A DNA stretch of 64,000 bases. Source: an uncultured OM43 clade bacterium. GTDB lineage: Bacteria; Pseudomonadota; Gammaproteobacteria; Burkholderiales; Methylophilaceae. The position numbers and the translations under genes are program-made. This document shows, piece by piece, positions 1-8,127 of the stretch. The notes below the pieces were generated by a model. That model was not told where the DNA came from. It made no database searches and saw only the letters and a program-made list of their open reading frames with translations. The stretch covers positions 1 to 64,000 of the forward strand of contig CACEEB010000004.1 of NCBI GenBank assembly GCA_902558495.1, in the 5' to 3' direction. Within the stretch, counting starts at the first letter, position 1. Each line of letters starts with the position of its first letter.

Positions 1-170
1 ACTGCATCAGCTTCTTCTCCTGATGGGTTAAATCCACCATTACCACCGATAAGTAATGCATCAGTTGGGTGGAATTCTTCACCTTCAGCCAATGGCTCAG
101 GTGCTGGGGGAGCAGTAACACAACCGACTAGAAAAGCAGCGGCTAGTCCTGCAGTTAATAGATGTTTCAT
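1..170 (-). CDS. Putative outer-membrane lipoprotein, N-terminal fragment (runs off the window)
   Basis: The first 56 residues are visible and the rest lies beyond the window edge. They begin with a short lipoprotein signal peptide (MKHLLTAGLAAAFLVGC) whose lipobox LVGC puts the lipidated cysteine at residue 17. A Pro/Ala/Glu-rich linker and a Gly/Asn-rich stretch (IGGNGG) follow. The ATG sits behind a strong ribosome site (AGGAGGA, spacing about 5). The residue after Cys is Val, so there is no Asp+2 inner-membrane retention signal, and outer-membrane sorting is the better guess. A consensus-like promoter and an 85-nt leader lie upstream, which suggests an abundant product. I do not recognise the family. 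Confidence 0.75.
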   Translation of the reverse strand, partial: MKHLLTAGLAAAFLVGCVTAPPAPEPLAEGEEFHPTDALLIGGNGGFNPSGEEADA

Positions 171-193
171 TTAATTCCTCCTATTAAATTAAA

Positions 194-237
194 AGTAACT
201 TCTTCTATTGCATGAGTAATTACCATTGAAAGTTACT
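194..237 (-). promoter_or_regulatory. Inverted repeat in the leader of the lipoprotein gene
   Basis: An 8-bp perfect inverted repeat (AGTAACTT / AAGTTACT) separated by 28 nt lies inside the predicted leader, just upstream of the Shine-Dalgarno sequence. In RNA it could form a long-loop hairpin that protects the transcript end or modulates translation. The structure is seen; the function is inference. Confidence 0.35.
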
Positions 238-260
238 ATCATGGCTTCAGACAATAATTT

Positions 261-289
261 ATTATTTCTGCAATCTACCAATTTGTCAA
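261..289 (-). promoter_or_regulatory. Sigma70-type promoter of the lipoprotein gene
   Basis: On the minus strand a perfect -35 TTGACA is followed after 17 nt by AATAAT (5 of 6 matches to TATAAT), about 90 nt before the lipoprotein ATG. The -35 is embedded in an inverted repeat (TTGTCA-N6-TGACAA) that could be an operator. It is among the best promoter matches in the window. Confidence 0.6.
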
Positions 290-322
290 CATTATGACAA
301 CAATGAACTTGAAGAAATATAT

Positions 323-946
323 TTAGCTTTCTTTTATTTTTAAAAATAAATCAGCTAATTTAAATCCTAATTCACTGGATTTGGATATTAAGGACATCGC
401 TCTTTTCCTCTCTTCAGGGACAATGTATCCATAATAATATAAAAGACCAAGACTAAAGTTTGCCTCAGGATGGTTATTTCCGGCGGCCTGTTTAAGCCAA
501 GTCCAGGCTTCTGCCTTATTTACACCTTTGTTATTTACGTAAAACATCCACATTTTAAATTGGGCATTTATATCGCCACCATTACCCAGCTTTCTCATAG
601 CATTTAACTCCTTTTTTGGAATTTTATCTATGGGCCCATATTTTTGAAGAAAAGATAAGTCTTGTGTGTTTGCGGTGTTAATTGCATTTGCAATTATATT
701 TGTCTCTGTAGGTAATTTTCTTAAATAATGAGAAGCTTTTTTATGACCTTGCAAGGCAGATATTACCAGCCAATCTGATAAAAAATTGCTATTCGCTGCC
801 ATTTCTTTAAGTCCAAACTCATATTGTGCATTAGGGTTACCGTCCCTAGCCATTTTTTCTAGCTCATTACCAAAAACATAGCCTGAGATTACCAATAAAG
901 AAAAAAAGGTAAGTTTTTGAAACAAAGTGGTGCATTTTATGCTCAT
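323..946 (-). CDS. Secreted Sel1-repeat (TPR-like) protein
   Basis: A 207-residue protein with an N-terminal signal peptide (hydrophobic stretch about 10-25, likely cleavage near residue 27). Two regions resemble Sel1/TPR-like repeats: about 33-66 (ARDGNPNAQYEFGLKEMA) and about 120-200 (GDINAQ..., EAWTWLKQAAGNNHPEANFSLG), with the typical alternating small and aromatic residues and the A-x2-G-x2-[HN]-P-[ED]-A pattern. Sel1 proteins are periplasmic or outer-membrane scaffolds that mediate protein contacts, and no enzymatic residues are evident. It is transcribed away from the SoxYZ-like gene, with a short shared promoter region. The partner is unknown. Confidence 0.7.
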   Translation of the reverse strand: MSIKCTTLFQKLTFFSLLVISGYVFGNELEKMARDGNPNAQYEFGLKEMAANSNFLSDWLVISALQGHKKASHYLRKLPTETNIIANAINTANTQDLSFLQKYGPIDKIPKKELNAMRKLGNGGDINAQFKMWMFYVNNKGVNKAEAWTWLKQAAGNNHPEANFSLGLLYYYGYIVPEERKRAMSLISKSSELGFKLADLFLKIKES

Positions 947-950
947 AAAG

Positions 951-978
951 TGGACATTATCGTTAAACTATCTATAAT
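951..978 (+). promoter_or_regulatory. Sigma70-type promoter of the SoxYZ-like gene
   Basis: TGGACA (5 of 6 matches to the -35) is followed after 16 nt by a perfect TATAAT. This predicts transcription starting near position 985, only about 9 nt before an ATG at 994. It therefore supports that ATG, rather than the later TTG, as the evolved start of the gene. Confidence 0.6.
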
Positions 979-1039
979 TTATATTACAAGATTATGAAAA
1001 AAGGTAAATAATATTTTTAACTTACTAAAATTAATAGGC

Positions 1040-1771
1040 TTGATAACACTTTTATTAACATCGCTGCAATTAAGAGCGGATGCTAACCCGGAACTATGGC
1101 CTTATATAAAAGAGAGGTTATTTAGTGATAGGCCTATCGCTGAGGCAGAATTTTTAACCATATCTGGACCAAAAAGAGCGTCCAGCGGTGCTCAGGTCCC
1201 TGTGACTATCAAACTCGACTCTCCTGATGACACCGAAATGAAATACGTTTTTTTAATCATAGATGCTAACCCAACCCAGCATGCGGCAACCTATAAACTT
1301 ACTAACTTATCTCAAGAACTTGAACTTTCCACAAGAATAAGAATGGAAACAGATTCCTTTGTTCGTGTGGTTGCAGAAGATACTGCCGGTAAATTGTATA
1401 TGAGCGCTATCCCAATAAGAGCCTCTGGTGGATGCAGCGGGTATATGGATGTTTTCGATCCAGAACTAACAGCGAATCTTGGAAAAATTTTAGTGAAATC
1501 AAAAGATAAATTCCTCACTACAAGAATTAAACATCCGAATTTTACAGGTTTACAAAAAGACTTGGCTTCTGGAGGATATATACCGAGATGGATCGTAGAA
1601 GAAATTATCTATGTAAATAACGAGGAGATTGTTCTCGTAGCGCAAAACAAAATATCTATGAGTCAAGATCCTTACCTTAAATTTAAAGTAAATTCCGATA
1701 TTAAAGGAGCTTTAAACATCATGGTAAGAGACACCAAAGGTCAAGGATTCAGTAAAGATATTACCATCTAA
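1040..1771 (+). CDS. Fused SoxYZ-like carrier protein (quinoprotein dehydrogenase-associated type), apparent 5' frameshift
   Basis: A periplasmic fusion of a SoxY-like domain (about 15-135) and a SoxZ-like Ig-fold domain (about 155-243). The junction carries a GGCSGY motif with Cys132, corresponding to the substrate-carrying C-terminal GGCG cysteine of SoxY. Fusions of this kind accompany PQQ/quinoprotein dehydrogenases in methylotrophs, and their exact role is unsettled. The open frame starts at a TTG inside what should be the signal peptide. An ATG at 994 followed by six A residues lies one base out of frame. Removing one A gives a textbook signal peptide (MKKVNNIFNLLKLIGLITLL). No other sox gene or methanol dehydrogenase is nearby. 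Family call is firm, start is uncertain. Confidence 0.8.
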   Translation: MITLLLTSLQLRADANPELWPYIKERLFSDRPIAEAEFLTISGPKRASSGAQVPVTIKLDSPDDTEMKYVFLIIDANPTQHAATYKLTNLSQELELSTRIRMETDSFVRVVAEDTAGKLYMSAIPIRASGGCSGYMDVFDPELTANLGKILVKSKDKFLTTRIKHPNFTGLQKDLASGGYIPRWIVEEIIYVNNEEIVLVAQNKISMSQDPYLKFKVNSDIKGALNIMVRDTKGQGFSKDITI

Positions 1772-1799
1772 GCATTATCTTATCAGCTTAATCTTTGAT

Positions 1800-2144
1800 C
1801 TAATCTCTTGATAACCCCCCCCACAAAATTGGAAGTAATCCAATAATTACAAAGATAATAAAAATAATAAAAATTGTGGATAATGATTTGCCATAATTAT
1901 CAACCACCTCCTTAAGCTCTAAGATTCTTTTTTGATTATGATGGAGCTGCTCAGTACTCAAATTCATTAAAACTTCTACATTACATTCTCTTTCTGCGTC
2001 CAAGCATAATTCAATTTGGTGGTTTAATTCCTTACTAAAAAGCTGGTGTGAAAAAAATTCATTTGCTGACAAGAATAAGCATAAGAAAAAACCAATGATA
2101 AAAAAGAGCCAAAAAAATTGTTTAGATGAATTCTTAATTTGCAA
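1800..2144 (-). CDS. Small membrane protein, two TM segments, unknown function
   Basis: A 114-residue protein with hydrophobic segments at about 10-27 and 88-110. They flank a polar, probably helical loop (about 30-85) that contains two cysteines (C47, C54) and a Glu/Lys-rich stretch. The topology suggests an inner-membrane protein with a periplasmic or cytoplasmic helical domain. Translation appears to start at TTG, with AAGG about 9 nt upstream. It lies downstream of the TSUP transporter with a 20-bp gap and is probably co-transcribed with it. I do not recognise the family. It could be an accessory subunit of the exporter, but that is only positional inference. Confidence 0.55.
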   Translation of the reverse strand: MQIKNSSKQFFWLFFIIGFFLCLFLSANEFFSHQLFSKELNHQIELCLDAERECNVEVLMNLSTEQLHHNQKRILELKEVVDNYGKSLSTIFIIFIIFVIIGLLPILWGGLSRD

Positions 2145-2164
2145 GTAAATTTACCTTATGATAA

Positions 2165-2908
2165 TTATGTGAAAAGAAACTTTAATCCAGCAATTATAAG
2201 AACTGCGCCTAAAGCCTTTTGAATACCAGACACGTTTAGGTGCTTCAGCCCCAATTGAGTTCCAATTAAAACCCCTATAAGGACTGCTCCTGAAAATAAA
2301 AAAACAGTGGGGGGTAATGATTGCATAGAAGAAAGATTACCAGAGAGGCCTGAAATAGAATTGAAAAATATAAATGCAGCAGCCGTTCCTGATGCTTGCT
2401 TAACTGTTGTCCAACCTAAAAAAATAATTAGTGGTGACAGAAAAATACCTCCACCTGTTCCAGTTAAGCCAGAGAGTAAGCCGATTAAAGCCCCTCCAAA
2501 AAAGGCGACGATAAGATTAACTTCGACTATTGATTTTTTTGCATATTGATAGAAATTAAATAAAAATTGTGTCCCAGCAATTATTAAAATAAAACCTATT
2601 AAAGGCCTATAGAATTCCGGGGGTAATTCAATATAACCACCTATAAATGCTGCTGGTACTGAACCAATTGTTACTGGTAAAAAAACTTTAAAACTAAAAA
2701 AGTTACTTTTAATAAATCTAAATCCACCTATTGAGGAAACAATTATATTAAGAATTAAGCCAATAGGTTTAATTGTCCCTACAGGAGTCCCCATAAGAGA
2801 CATTATGGCAATATATGATGATGCACCACCATGACCTACAGATGAATATAAAATTGCCCCAAAGAGGATAAAGAATGCGGTAATGTAATCAGCTAAATAA
2901 AAATACAT
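2165..2908 (-). CDS. TSUP family (TauE/SafE) anion exporter
   Basis: A 247-residue polytopic membrane protein with about eight hydrophobic segments. It has the internal duplication typical of TauE/SafE: each half has a Gly-rich re-entrant motif (SSVGHGGASSYIAIMS near the N-terminus, LSGLTGTGGGIFLSP near 145). The family exports sulfite, sulfoacetate, thiosulfate and similar organosulfur anions, and substrate cannot be told from sequence. The SoxYZ-like carrier is close by, so a sulfur-related substrate is plausible but unproven. It begins with ATG and lies 6 bp after a secreted unknown, so the three minus-strand genes from 3430 down to 1800 may form one operon. Confidence 0.85.
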   Translation of the reverse strand: MYFYLADYITAFFILFGAILYSSVGHGGASSYIAIMSLMGTPVGTIKPIGLILNIIVSSIGGFRFIKSNFFSFKVFLPVTIGSVPAAFIGGYIELPPEFYRPLIGFILIIAGTQFLFNFYQYAKKSIVEVNLIVAFFGGALIGLLSGLTGTGGGIFLSPLIIFLGWTTVKQASGTAAAFIFFNSISGLSGNLSSMQSLPPTVFLFSGAVLIGVLIGTQLGLKHLNVSGIQKALGAVLIIAGLKFLFT

Positions 2909-2914
2909 TAGTAT

Positions 2915-3430
2915 TTAATCAAAACAATTCTTTACCTCGGAGGGATTTGCAATGACAAAATGCCCCTTACTTTTTGAGTTATCCATGAGGTAGTGAAAGT
3001 AGATTGTAAGTTGACCATTTTCGACAATCTCCATAAACATCTCTTTTGATATTAGTTCATTTCTACGCATATTTTTTTGGTATGTGTTACTCATAAATTG
3101 ACGTGATTCTGTCTCAATTGCCACCTTATTAAACCAATTCCAGAAGGTGAATGAATAAAAAGGTCTTTTCAAATGTTTGTGACCTTTATGATGAGAACTG
3201 TAATGCTTATTAAGATCAAATATATGCTTGTCTTTATTGTATAAAATAACTTCAAATGCTTTCTTTTTACCATTATCATCAAAATTTTTTCTGCACTTTG
3301 CGTTTAATTTTAAATAGGATTCATCTATTGGAGCAAAAAAATTTGCACCGGTAAATTCATCAAACGTCAATTCATTTGCTTGTAAAAAACTAGAGAAAAT
3401 AATTATTGAAAAAAAATAAATTTTATACAT
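2915..3430 (-). CDS. Secreted protein of unknown function
   Basis: A 171-residue protein with an N-terminal signal peptide (hydrophobic 3-17, likely cleavage after QA at residue 18). The mature part has only two cysteines (C46 and C169), which could form a disulfide in the periplasm. A His-rich patch (HYSSHHKGHKH, about 76-86) looks like a metal-binding loop, and the rest is aromatic-rich and mixed. I do not recognise a family. It sits 6 bp ahead of the TSUP exporter on the same strand, so the two are probably co-transcribed. A role in handling the exported anion or a metal is conceivable but not shown. Confidence 0.55.
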   Translation of the reverse strand: MYKIYFFSIIIFSSFLQANELTFDEFTGANFFAPIDESYLKLNAKCRKNFDDNGKKKAFEVILYNKDKHIFDLNKHYSSHHKGHKHLKRPFYSFTFWNWFNKVAIETESRQFMSNTYQKNMRRNELISKEMFMEIVENGQLTIYFHYLMDNSKSKGHFVIANPSEVKNCFD

Positions 3431-3448
3431 AATGTTTAATTTAAGAAC

Positions 3449-4180
3449 TCAGAAATTTTCATTAGAATCAATAAATCGCCAGCAACCAAGAGGTAAATTA
3501 CCTAAACTTACATTGCCAATTCGTACCCTTTTTAAGCCTTTTACCCTTAAACCCAAAAGCTGACACATCTTTCGTATTTGACGATTTCGTCCTTCAATTA
3601 ATGTAAAACTCAATTGATCTTTATTTTGCCAGAACACTTTAGCTGGCTTTAGAGCATACCCTTCAAGAGATAAACCGTGATTTAAAAGTTTTAAATTGTC
3701 ATCTGATAAATTACCCTCTACCCTGACTAAATATTCCTTCTCAACAACTACATTTTCTCCAATAATTTTTTTGGCAACTCGACCATCTTGTGTAAGCACA
3801 AGTAAACCAGAAGAGTCTATATCTAATCTTCCTGCCGGAGCCAAACCATCGGTTTTAAAAAATGACCTTTTATTATTATCGTTTTGTTTAAAATATTTAT
3901 CAGGGGTAATAAGGCTTGCAGCGGGGATAAATTCTTTGTCATCATCAAGGTGAGAAATATATCCAATTGGTTTATGCAGAATTATAGTAGCCTTTGACAG
4001 CTGGGTTTTTTTTGCTTTATCTTTTAACTCTATTTTTTGCGATCTAAAAGCTTTAGCCCCTAATTCTAAAACAGTCTTTCCATCTAGTAGAACTTGTCCA
4101 AGCTCAATAAATTTGTCTGCCTCTCTACGAGAACAAAGTCCTTTTTCGGATAAAATTTTAGATATACGTATTTTTTCCAT
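3449..4180 (-). CDS. RsuA/RluB/E/F-family rRNA pseudouridine synthase
   Basis: A 243-residue enzyme with an N-terminal S4 RNA-binding domain (about 3-50, KILSEKGLCSRREADKFI) and a catalytic domain that begins with LHKPIGYISH near 68. The signature AGRLDIDSSGLLVLTQDG holds the catalytic Asp120, and the C-terminal EGRNRQIRKMCQLLGLRV motif is typical of the family. It isomerises a specific uridine in rRNA. The insert between the KPxG motif and the catalytic motif recalls RluF, which acts on 23S rRNA, but RluE or RsuA cannot be excluded. A second family member (rluB) lies near 54 kb. It overlaps no neighbour and ends just upstream of the exonuclease gene's stop. Confidence 0.88.
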   Translation of the reverse strand: MEKIRISKILSEKGLCSRREADKFIELGQVLLDGKTVLELGAKAFRSQKIELKDKAKKTQLSKATIILHKPIGYISHLDDDKEFIPAASLITPDKYFKQNDNNKRSFFKTDGLAPAGRLDIDSSGLLVLTQDGRVAKKIIGENVVVEKEYLVRVEGNLSDDNLKLLNHGLSLEGYALKPAKVFWQNKDQLSFTLIEGRNRQIRKMCQLLGLRVKGLKRVRIGNVSLGNLPLGCWRFIDSNENF

Positions 4181-4184
4181 AATT

Positions 4185-4844
4185 TTAACTATTTAAAAGT
4201 GCATCCTTAAGATATGGATCAATATTATCTTGACTTAAAAGCCATTTTTTATAATCAATTGGAATATCTGTAATTAATGTACCTTTATGTTTTCCAAATG
4301 GCATTACAGTCGGCGTCCTTGCATCTTCACTTAATTCCCAAAGATGCTCAAAGGACGAAACATCCAACTCGATACATATTTTCTCTAAAATCGTAGCGCA
4401 TATCCTAACGTCCGTTTCAGCAGAATGAGCTTTTTTTAAAATGTCCCGAGCATTATCTCGATCAATAAAGTAAAGCAAAGCACTTTGAGAGTATGCGTCG
4501 ATACTATTCCAGACCTTTCTAGCTAATGCTAATGTACATATTCTTCTTATATTTGGCTGATCAATAACATTCCAATCATAATCAATATTATGACCAATAA
4601 TATACTCAACATCATTTGGGAGACTAAATGATTTAGCAGGTGGGCATTGAATTAACTCTTCATCATAAATATGATGGGTAGCCAAAGCTCCTAATTCAAT
4701 AGGTTTCCCAGGGTTATATCTTTGACAAAAACTTAATCCTAATTTAAAAGGATCCACGCTTTTTAGTTCAAGCCAAGCCCCTTCTATTATTATTGGGTCT
4801 TTCCTTCCAGTAGTTTCAGTATCAAAAATTACTGCTTTAGTCAT
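4185..4844 (-). CDS. DEDD-type 3'-5' exonuclease with C-terminal DUF3820-like domain
   Basis: A 219-residue protein. Residues 1-150 form a DnaQ/ExoX-like exonuclease. Motif I is FDTET (D8, E10), motif II lies in GHNIDYDWNVI (D88/D90), and motif III has H140 and D145 (HSAETD), so the metal-binding acidic residues and the general base are present. Residues about 178-219 (MPFGKHKGTLITDIP) match the short DUF3820 module often appended to such exonucleases. It probably degrades single-stranded DNA ends in repair. It is not the replicative epsilon subunit, which lacks this tail. The gene lies between glnE and the pseudouridine synthase, each gap being a few to 25 bp. Confidence 0.8.
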   Translation of the reverse strand: MTKAVIFDTETTGRKDPIIIEGAWLELKSVDPFKLGLSFCQRYNPGKPIELGALATHHIYDEELIQCPPAKSFSLPNDVEYIIGHNIDYDWNVIDQPNIRRICTLALARKVWNSIDAYSQSALLYFIDRDNARDILKKAHSAETDVRICATILEKICIELDVSSFEHLWELSEDARTPTVMPFGKHKGTLITDIPIDYKKWLLSQDNIDPYLKDALLNS

Positions 4845-4868
4845 TATTTTTCCTAAATAAATATTGGT

Positions 4869-7595
4869 TTATTCCAATAATTTTTTCCATATTTTATGAA
4901 CATTAATTACGTGATCTGAGACAAGTGCCATATTAACCTTACCAGGATTTTTTGGGTTCAAACCTTGTTTATGTTGCATTCCTCTATATGCCCGATAAGC
5001 AAAGACTAATTTTTTTGCATCATTTTGATTTAAAAAACCTAGGCTTGCAATCTTTTCTAATAAAGCAATGTTGCCAATATTCTCAGTAAGCTCATTGTAT
5101 TTAAAGCTGTAAGCTAGAATATAAAATTGCGTTATAAATTCAATATCTACCAAGCCTCCACGACTATGCTTTAAATCAAACAAATCATTTGTGGGTTTTT
5201 TATTCCGATAAATTCTTTCACGCATACTACTAATATCATTCCTTAACTTTGCAATATCTCTATTTTTTCGTAATATTGTGTCCCTTAATTCTTTAAACTT
5301 GCTCTTTAAAGAGCTATCATCCGATAAAAATCTTGCTCTAGTTATGGCTTGATTTTCCCAAGTTTGGGATTTATGCATTTGATATTCGTCAAAAGCATCC
5401 CAGCTGGATACCAAAATTCCACTGCCACCATCTGGCCTGAGCCTAAAATCAATATCATACAGAACACCAGATGCTGTATGTGCGGTCATCCAACTATTAA
5501 ATCTTTGCGTTAACTTCACAAGTTTATCCCTCGAAACAACTTTATTGTCATCATAAACAAATACCATATCTAAATCAGACAAATAGCTCATCTCTTTTCC
5601 TCCAAATTTTCCATAGGCAATAATACCTAATTTTGGAAAAGCAATTTTTGGGTATAAAATTTTCCATACACATAAAAGGGCTTCTTGAACTATTAGGTCC
5701 GCAATATCTGCCAACGCATCAGATATTTTTTCTGTTGGATAAATTTGCATTTCCTCCTGAATAGCGAGCTTAAAAATCATGGATTGTTTAAAATTTCTCA
5801 TTAGATTCATCTGCTCTTCAATGTCACCTTTGTTTGAACTTAGTTGTTTCATTAAATTAACTTTAGGCTCCTTTAAATCAAATGGCGTAAAAAAGCGTGA
5901 TGAATCAATTAATTCATCAATCATCGCTGGATAATGAGTAATCTCTTCGATAATATCTTGATTAAAACTGGCTATTTTTACGAGCAAAGTTAGTGCAGAT
6001 TTATTTTCTACTAATAAAGATAAATAACTTGACCTTCTTGCAATAGTCTCAAGAGCATTTAAAACATCAACAATTGTTTTGTCTGGATTATCAACATTTG
6101 CTACTTCAGCTATAACCAGAGGGGTAAGTTGATCCATCCTTTCTTTTGAAATTGCGGGTAGCGACGGATAAAGACCCATATACTTTATATTCCTCAAGAA
6201 ATCATAGGTATCTTCTGATTTTTTATACCCATTTTTGGATAAGAAATTTACAGCTGAATCTTTTTGCATTTCAAAATTCCAAATCAATTCATATTCATCT
6301 GCAAATTCCGGGGTTTGATCATTTTCTCTATTAAATAAATCTCTGAAAATTAATTCAATTGCATTTTGATGTTGATGCATTTTTTTTTCTAGTATTTTCC
6401 ATTCTTTCACATTCATTGACCTGGCCAATAAATTTTTAACGTCTAAGTGATTTGGAATTTTATGTGTCTGTGTATCATTCATATATTGTAATCGGTGCTC
6501 TAAATTACGAAAAAAAGAATAAGCATCAGCTAATATATGCATTAATGATTTGTCTATTAATTTTTTCTCAAATAAAGAATTAAGTGCCAATGAAAAATTT
6601 TTACTTCTTAAAGATTTATCCTTTCCACCCCAAACCAACTGATATGATTGAATAATAAATTCAATAGTCCTTATCCCTCCTCTACCATATTTAACATCGC
6701 CATCATTTATTTTTTTTTGCATATCAGTATTTATTTTTCTCTTTAACTTTCTTAAAGAAGAAAATATATTAAAATCTAAATACTTTCGGTATACAAAAGG
6801 AATAATCAAAGAATTAACAATCCTCTCTGGGCCAATAATTACCCTTGCTTTTAACCAAGCATATCTCTCCCAATCCAGTCCTTGATTTAATAAATAACCC
6901 TCAAAAGCTGCGGTTGATAGGACAAGAAGTCCTTGAGAACCAAATGGTCGTAGCCTTGTGTCGACCCTAAAAACTATTCCATCCTCGGTAAAATCATTTA
7001 ATGTTGAAATTATACATTTAGATAATTTTGTAAAGAAATCTTGGTTGCTTATAAATTTTTTATTGGTTTGGCCTTGTTCATCATATAAAAATACAAGATC
7101 AATATCTGAAGAAGGATTTAATTCTTTGCCTCCAAGCTTGCCCATACCAATAATTATTAAATTTTGTTTTTTACCGTTTTCATTGAGTGGTTTTCCATAT
7201 TCCTTAGTGAGTTCTTTTAAGTGATATTTATAAGATATTTCTAGGGCGATCTCAGCTAAATTAGTATGAGTGTCGAAAACTTCAGATAAATCACATAAAT
7301 TATTTAAATCTCGAATTAGACTAATAGAAAAAAATTGTTCTCGCATTGCTCTTAAAGATTTCTTTAGATCATTAAGATTATCAATTGAACGATCTTTGAT
7401 GAAAGACTCAATATGAGATCGCTTTATTCTTTTTTTTAAGCTTTGCTTAAAGGATTTAATTAGTTCTGGTTTTGATTCGAGAAGCGTAGATAAAAATTTG
7501 GATTGTAGTTTTGCATTACTAATTGCAATATTGGCGTCTAATTTTTTATTGTCAAGAGTAATCAATGATATGTCGTCCTTTCTAAACTTTAACAT
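4869..7595 (-). CDS. glnE: Glutamine synthetase adenylyltransferase / adenylyl-removing enzyme
   Basis: A 908-residue bifunctional regulator that attaches AMP to, and removes it from, glutamine synthetase in response to PII and glutamine. Both nucleotidyltransferase domains are visible. The N-terminal adenylyl-removing one (about 150-175, GMGKLGGKELNPSSDIDLVF) and the C-terminal adenylyl-transfer one (about 655-680, AYGKFGGKEMSYLSDLDMVF) each have the G-G-x-E-x6-D-x-D metal site. Length is near the family norm. Retention of GlnE shows that covalent nitrogen control survives in this otherwise reduced genome. It follows tRNA-Pro by about 20 bp. Confidence 0.97.
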   Translation of the reverse strand: MLKFRKDDISLITLDNKKLDANIAISNAKLQSKFLSTLLESKPELIKSFKQSLKKRIKRSHIESFIKDRSIDNLNDLKKSLRAMREQFFSISLIRDLNNLCDLSEVFDTHTNLAEIALEISYKYHLKELTKEYGKPLNENGKKQNLIIIGMGKLGGKELNPSSDIDLVFLYDEQGQTNKKFISNQDFFTKLSKCIISTLNDFTEDGIVFRVDTRLRPFGSQGLLVLSTAAFEGYLLNQGLDWERYAWLKARVIIGPERIVNSLIIPFVYRKYLDFNIFSSLRKLKRKINTDMQKKINDGDVKYGRGGIRTIEFIIQSYQLVWGGKDKSLRSKNFSLALNSLFEKKLIDKSLMHILADAYSFFRNLEHRLQYMNDTQTHKIPNHLDVKNLLARSMNVKEWKILEKKMHQHQNAIELIFRDLFNRENDQTPEFADEYELIWNFEMQKDSAVNFLSKNGYKKSEDTYDFLRNIKYMGLYPSLPAISKERMDQLTPLVIAEVANVDNPDKTIVDVLNALETIARRSSYLSLLVENKSALTLLVKIASFNQDIIEEITHYPAMIDELIDSSRFFTPFDLKEPKVNLMKQLSSNKGDIEEQMNLMRNFKQSMIFKLAIQEEMQIYPTEKISDALADIADLIVQEALLCVWKILYPKIAFPKLGIIAYGKFGGKEMSYLSDLDMVFVYDDNKVVSRDKLVKLTQRFNSWMTAHTASGVLYDIDFRLRPDGGSGILVSSWDAFDEYQMHKSQTWENQAITRARFLSDDSSLKSKFKELRDTILRKNRDIAKLRNDISSMRERIYRNKKPTNDLFDLKHSRGGLVDIEFITQFYILAYSFKYNELTENIGNIALLEKIASLGFLNQNDAKKLVFAYRAYRGMQHKQGLNPKNPGKVNMALVSDHVINVHKIWKKLLE

Positions 7596-7614
7596 TCTCC
7601 AAAATTAAATAAAT

Positions 7615-7691
7615 TGGTCGGGACGGTGAGATTCGAACTCACGACCCCATGCACCCCATGCATGTACGCTACCAGGCTGCGCTACGCCCCG
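7615..7691 (-). tRNA. tRNA-Pro(GGG)
   Basis: A 77-nt cloverleaf folds on the minus strand. The acceptor stem is CGGGGCG/CGTCCCG with one G-T pair, the D arm is GCGC/GCGT, the anticodon stem CATGC/GCATG carries loop ATGGGGT (anticodon GGG), and the T arm has TTCGAAT. CCA is encoded. It lies between merR and glnE. Confidence 0.95.
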
Positions 7692-7704
7692 AAATAAATG
7701 TTAT

Positions 7705-8127
7705 CTATTTTAAAGTTTTAAGAATATCGCTTAACTGAGCTTTGAAATTACCGAGATCACTAGAACTATTTGTAGTGCTTGATGAAATAATATCGCCGGC
7801 TAAAGGGAGTTCTGCTTGTGCCTTCTCAATAGCCTCCTTAGAAGTAGTATCTTTAATAAATTTACGATCAGAAAGCTTTCCTTTAGCCCCTTGTATAGTA
7901 AAGCCCTCGAAATATAATAACTCTCGAATCTTTCTTATAAGAAGAATATCTGCCTGTTGATAATATCTTCGGTTGCCCCTTCTTGTGGTAGGTTTAAGTT
8001 GGGTGAATTCTTGCTCCCAGTAGCGAAGAACATGTGGTTTTAAATCGCACAAAACGCTTACTTCCCCAATAGCAAAATATCTTTTATTTGGAACGGTTGG
8101 TAGGACTTTTTTAAGATTGTTTTCCAG
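7705..8127 (-). CDS. MerR-family transcriptional regulator, probable CTG start
   Basis: The small MerR-type regulator that follows ihfA in most Betaproteobacteria. The winged-helix DNA-binding part ([20 protein letters not shown], then WEQEF and RRGNRRYY) is intact only if translation starts upstream of the first standard start codon. That codon is a TTG at 8052 and would remove the first helix. In-frame CTG codons at 8130 and 8127 follow a purine-rich AGAAGAGAAG and give a family-like start ([18 protein letters not shown]). An in-frame TAG lies just upstream. The start overlaps the ihfA 3' end by 17-20 nt, implying coupling. No effector-binding domain is evident and the ligand is unknown. 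Confidence 0.85.
   Translation of the reverse strand: MENNLKKVLPTVPNKRYFAIGEVSVLCDLKPHVLRYWEQEFTQLKPTTRRGNRRYYQQADILLIRKIRELLYFEGFTIQGAKGKLSDRKFIKDTTSKEAIEKAQAELPLAGDIISSSTTNSSSDLGNFKAQLSDILKTLK

Noticed and set aside
997-1003. Programmed -1 ribosomal slippage at A-AAA-AAG in the SoxYZ leader
   Set aside because: The frame change needed is +1 (or -2), not -1, and the heptamer is out of phase with the ATG, so a classic -1 site does not explain it.
2307-2549. 80-residue plus-strand frame inside the TSUP gene
   Set aside because: Antisense to a clear polytopic transporter; its Pro/Lys-rich sequence is what the complement of such a gene gives.
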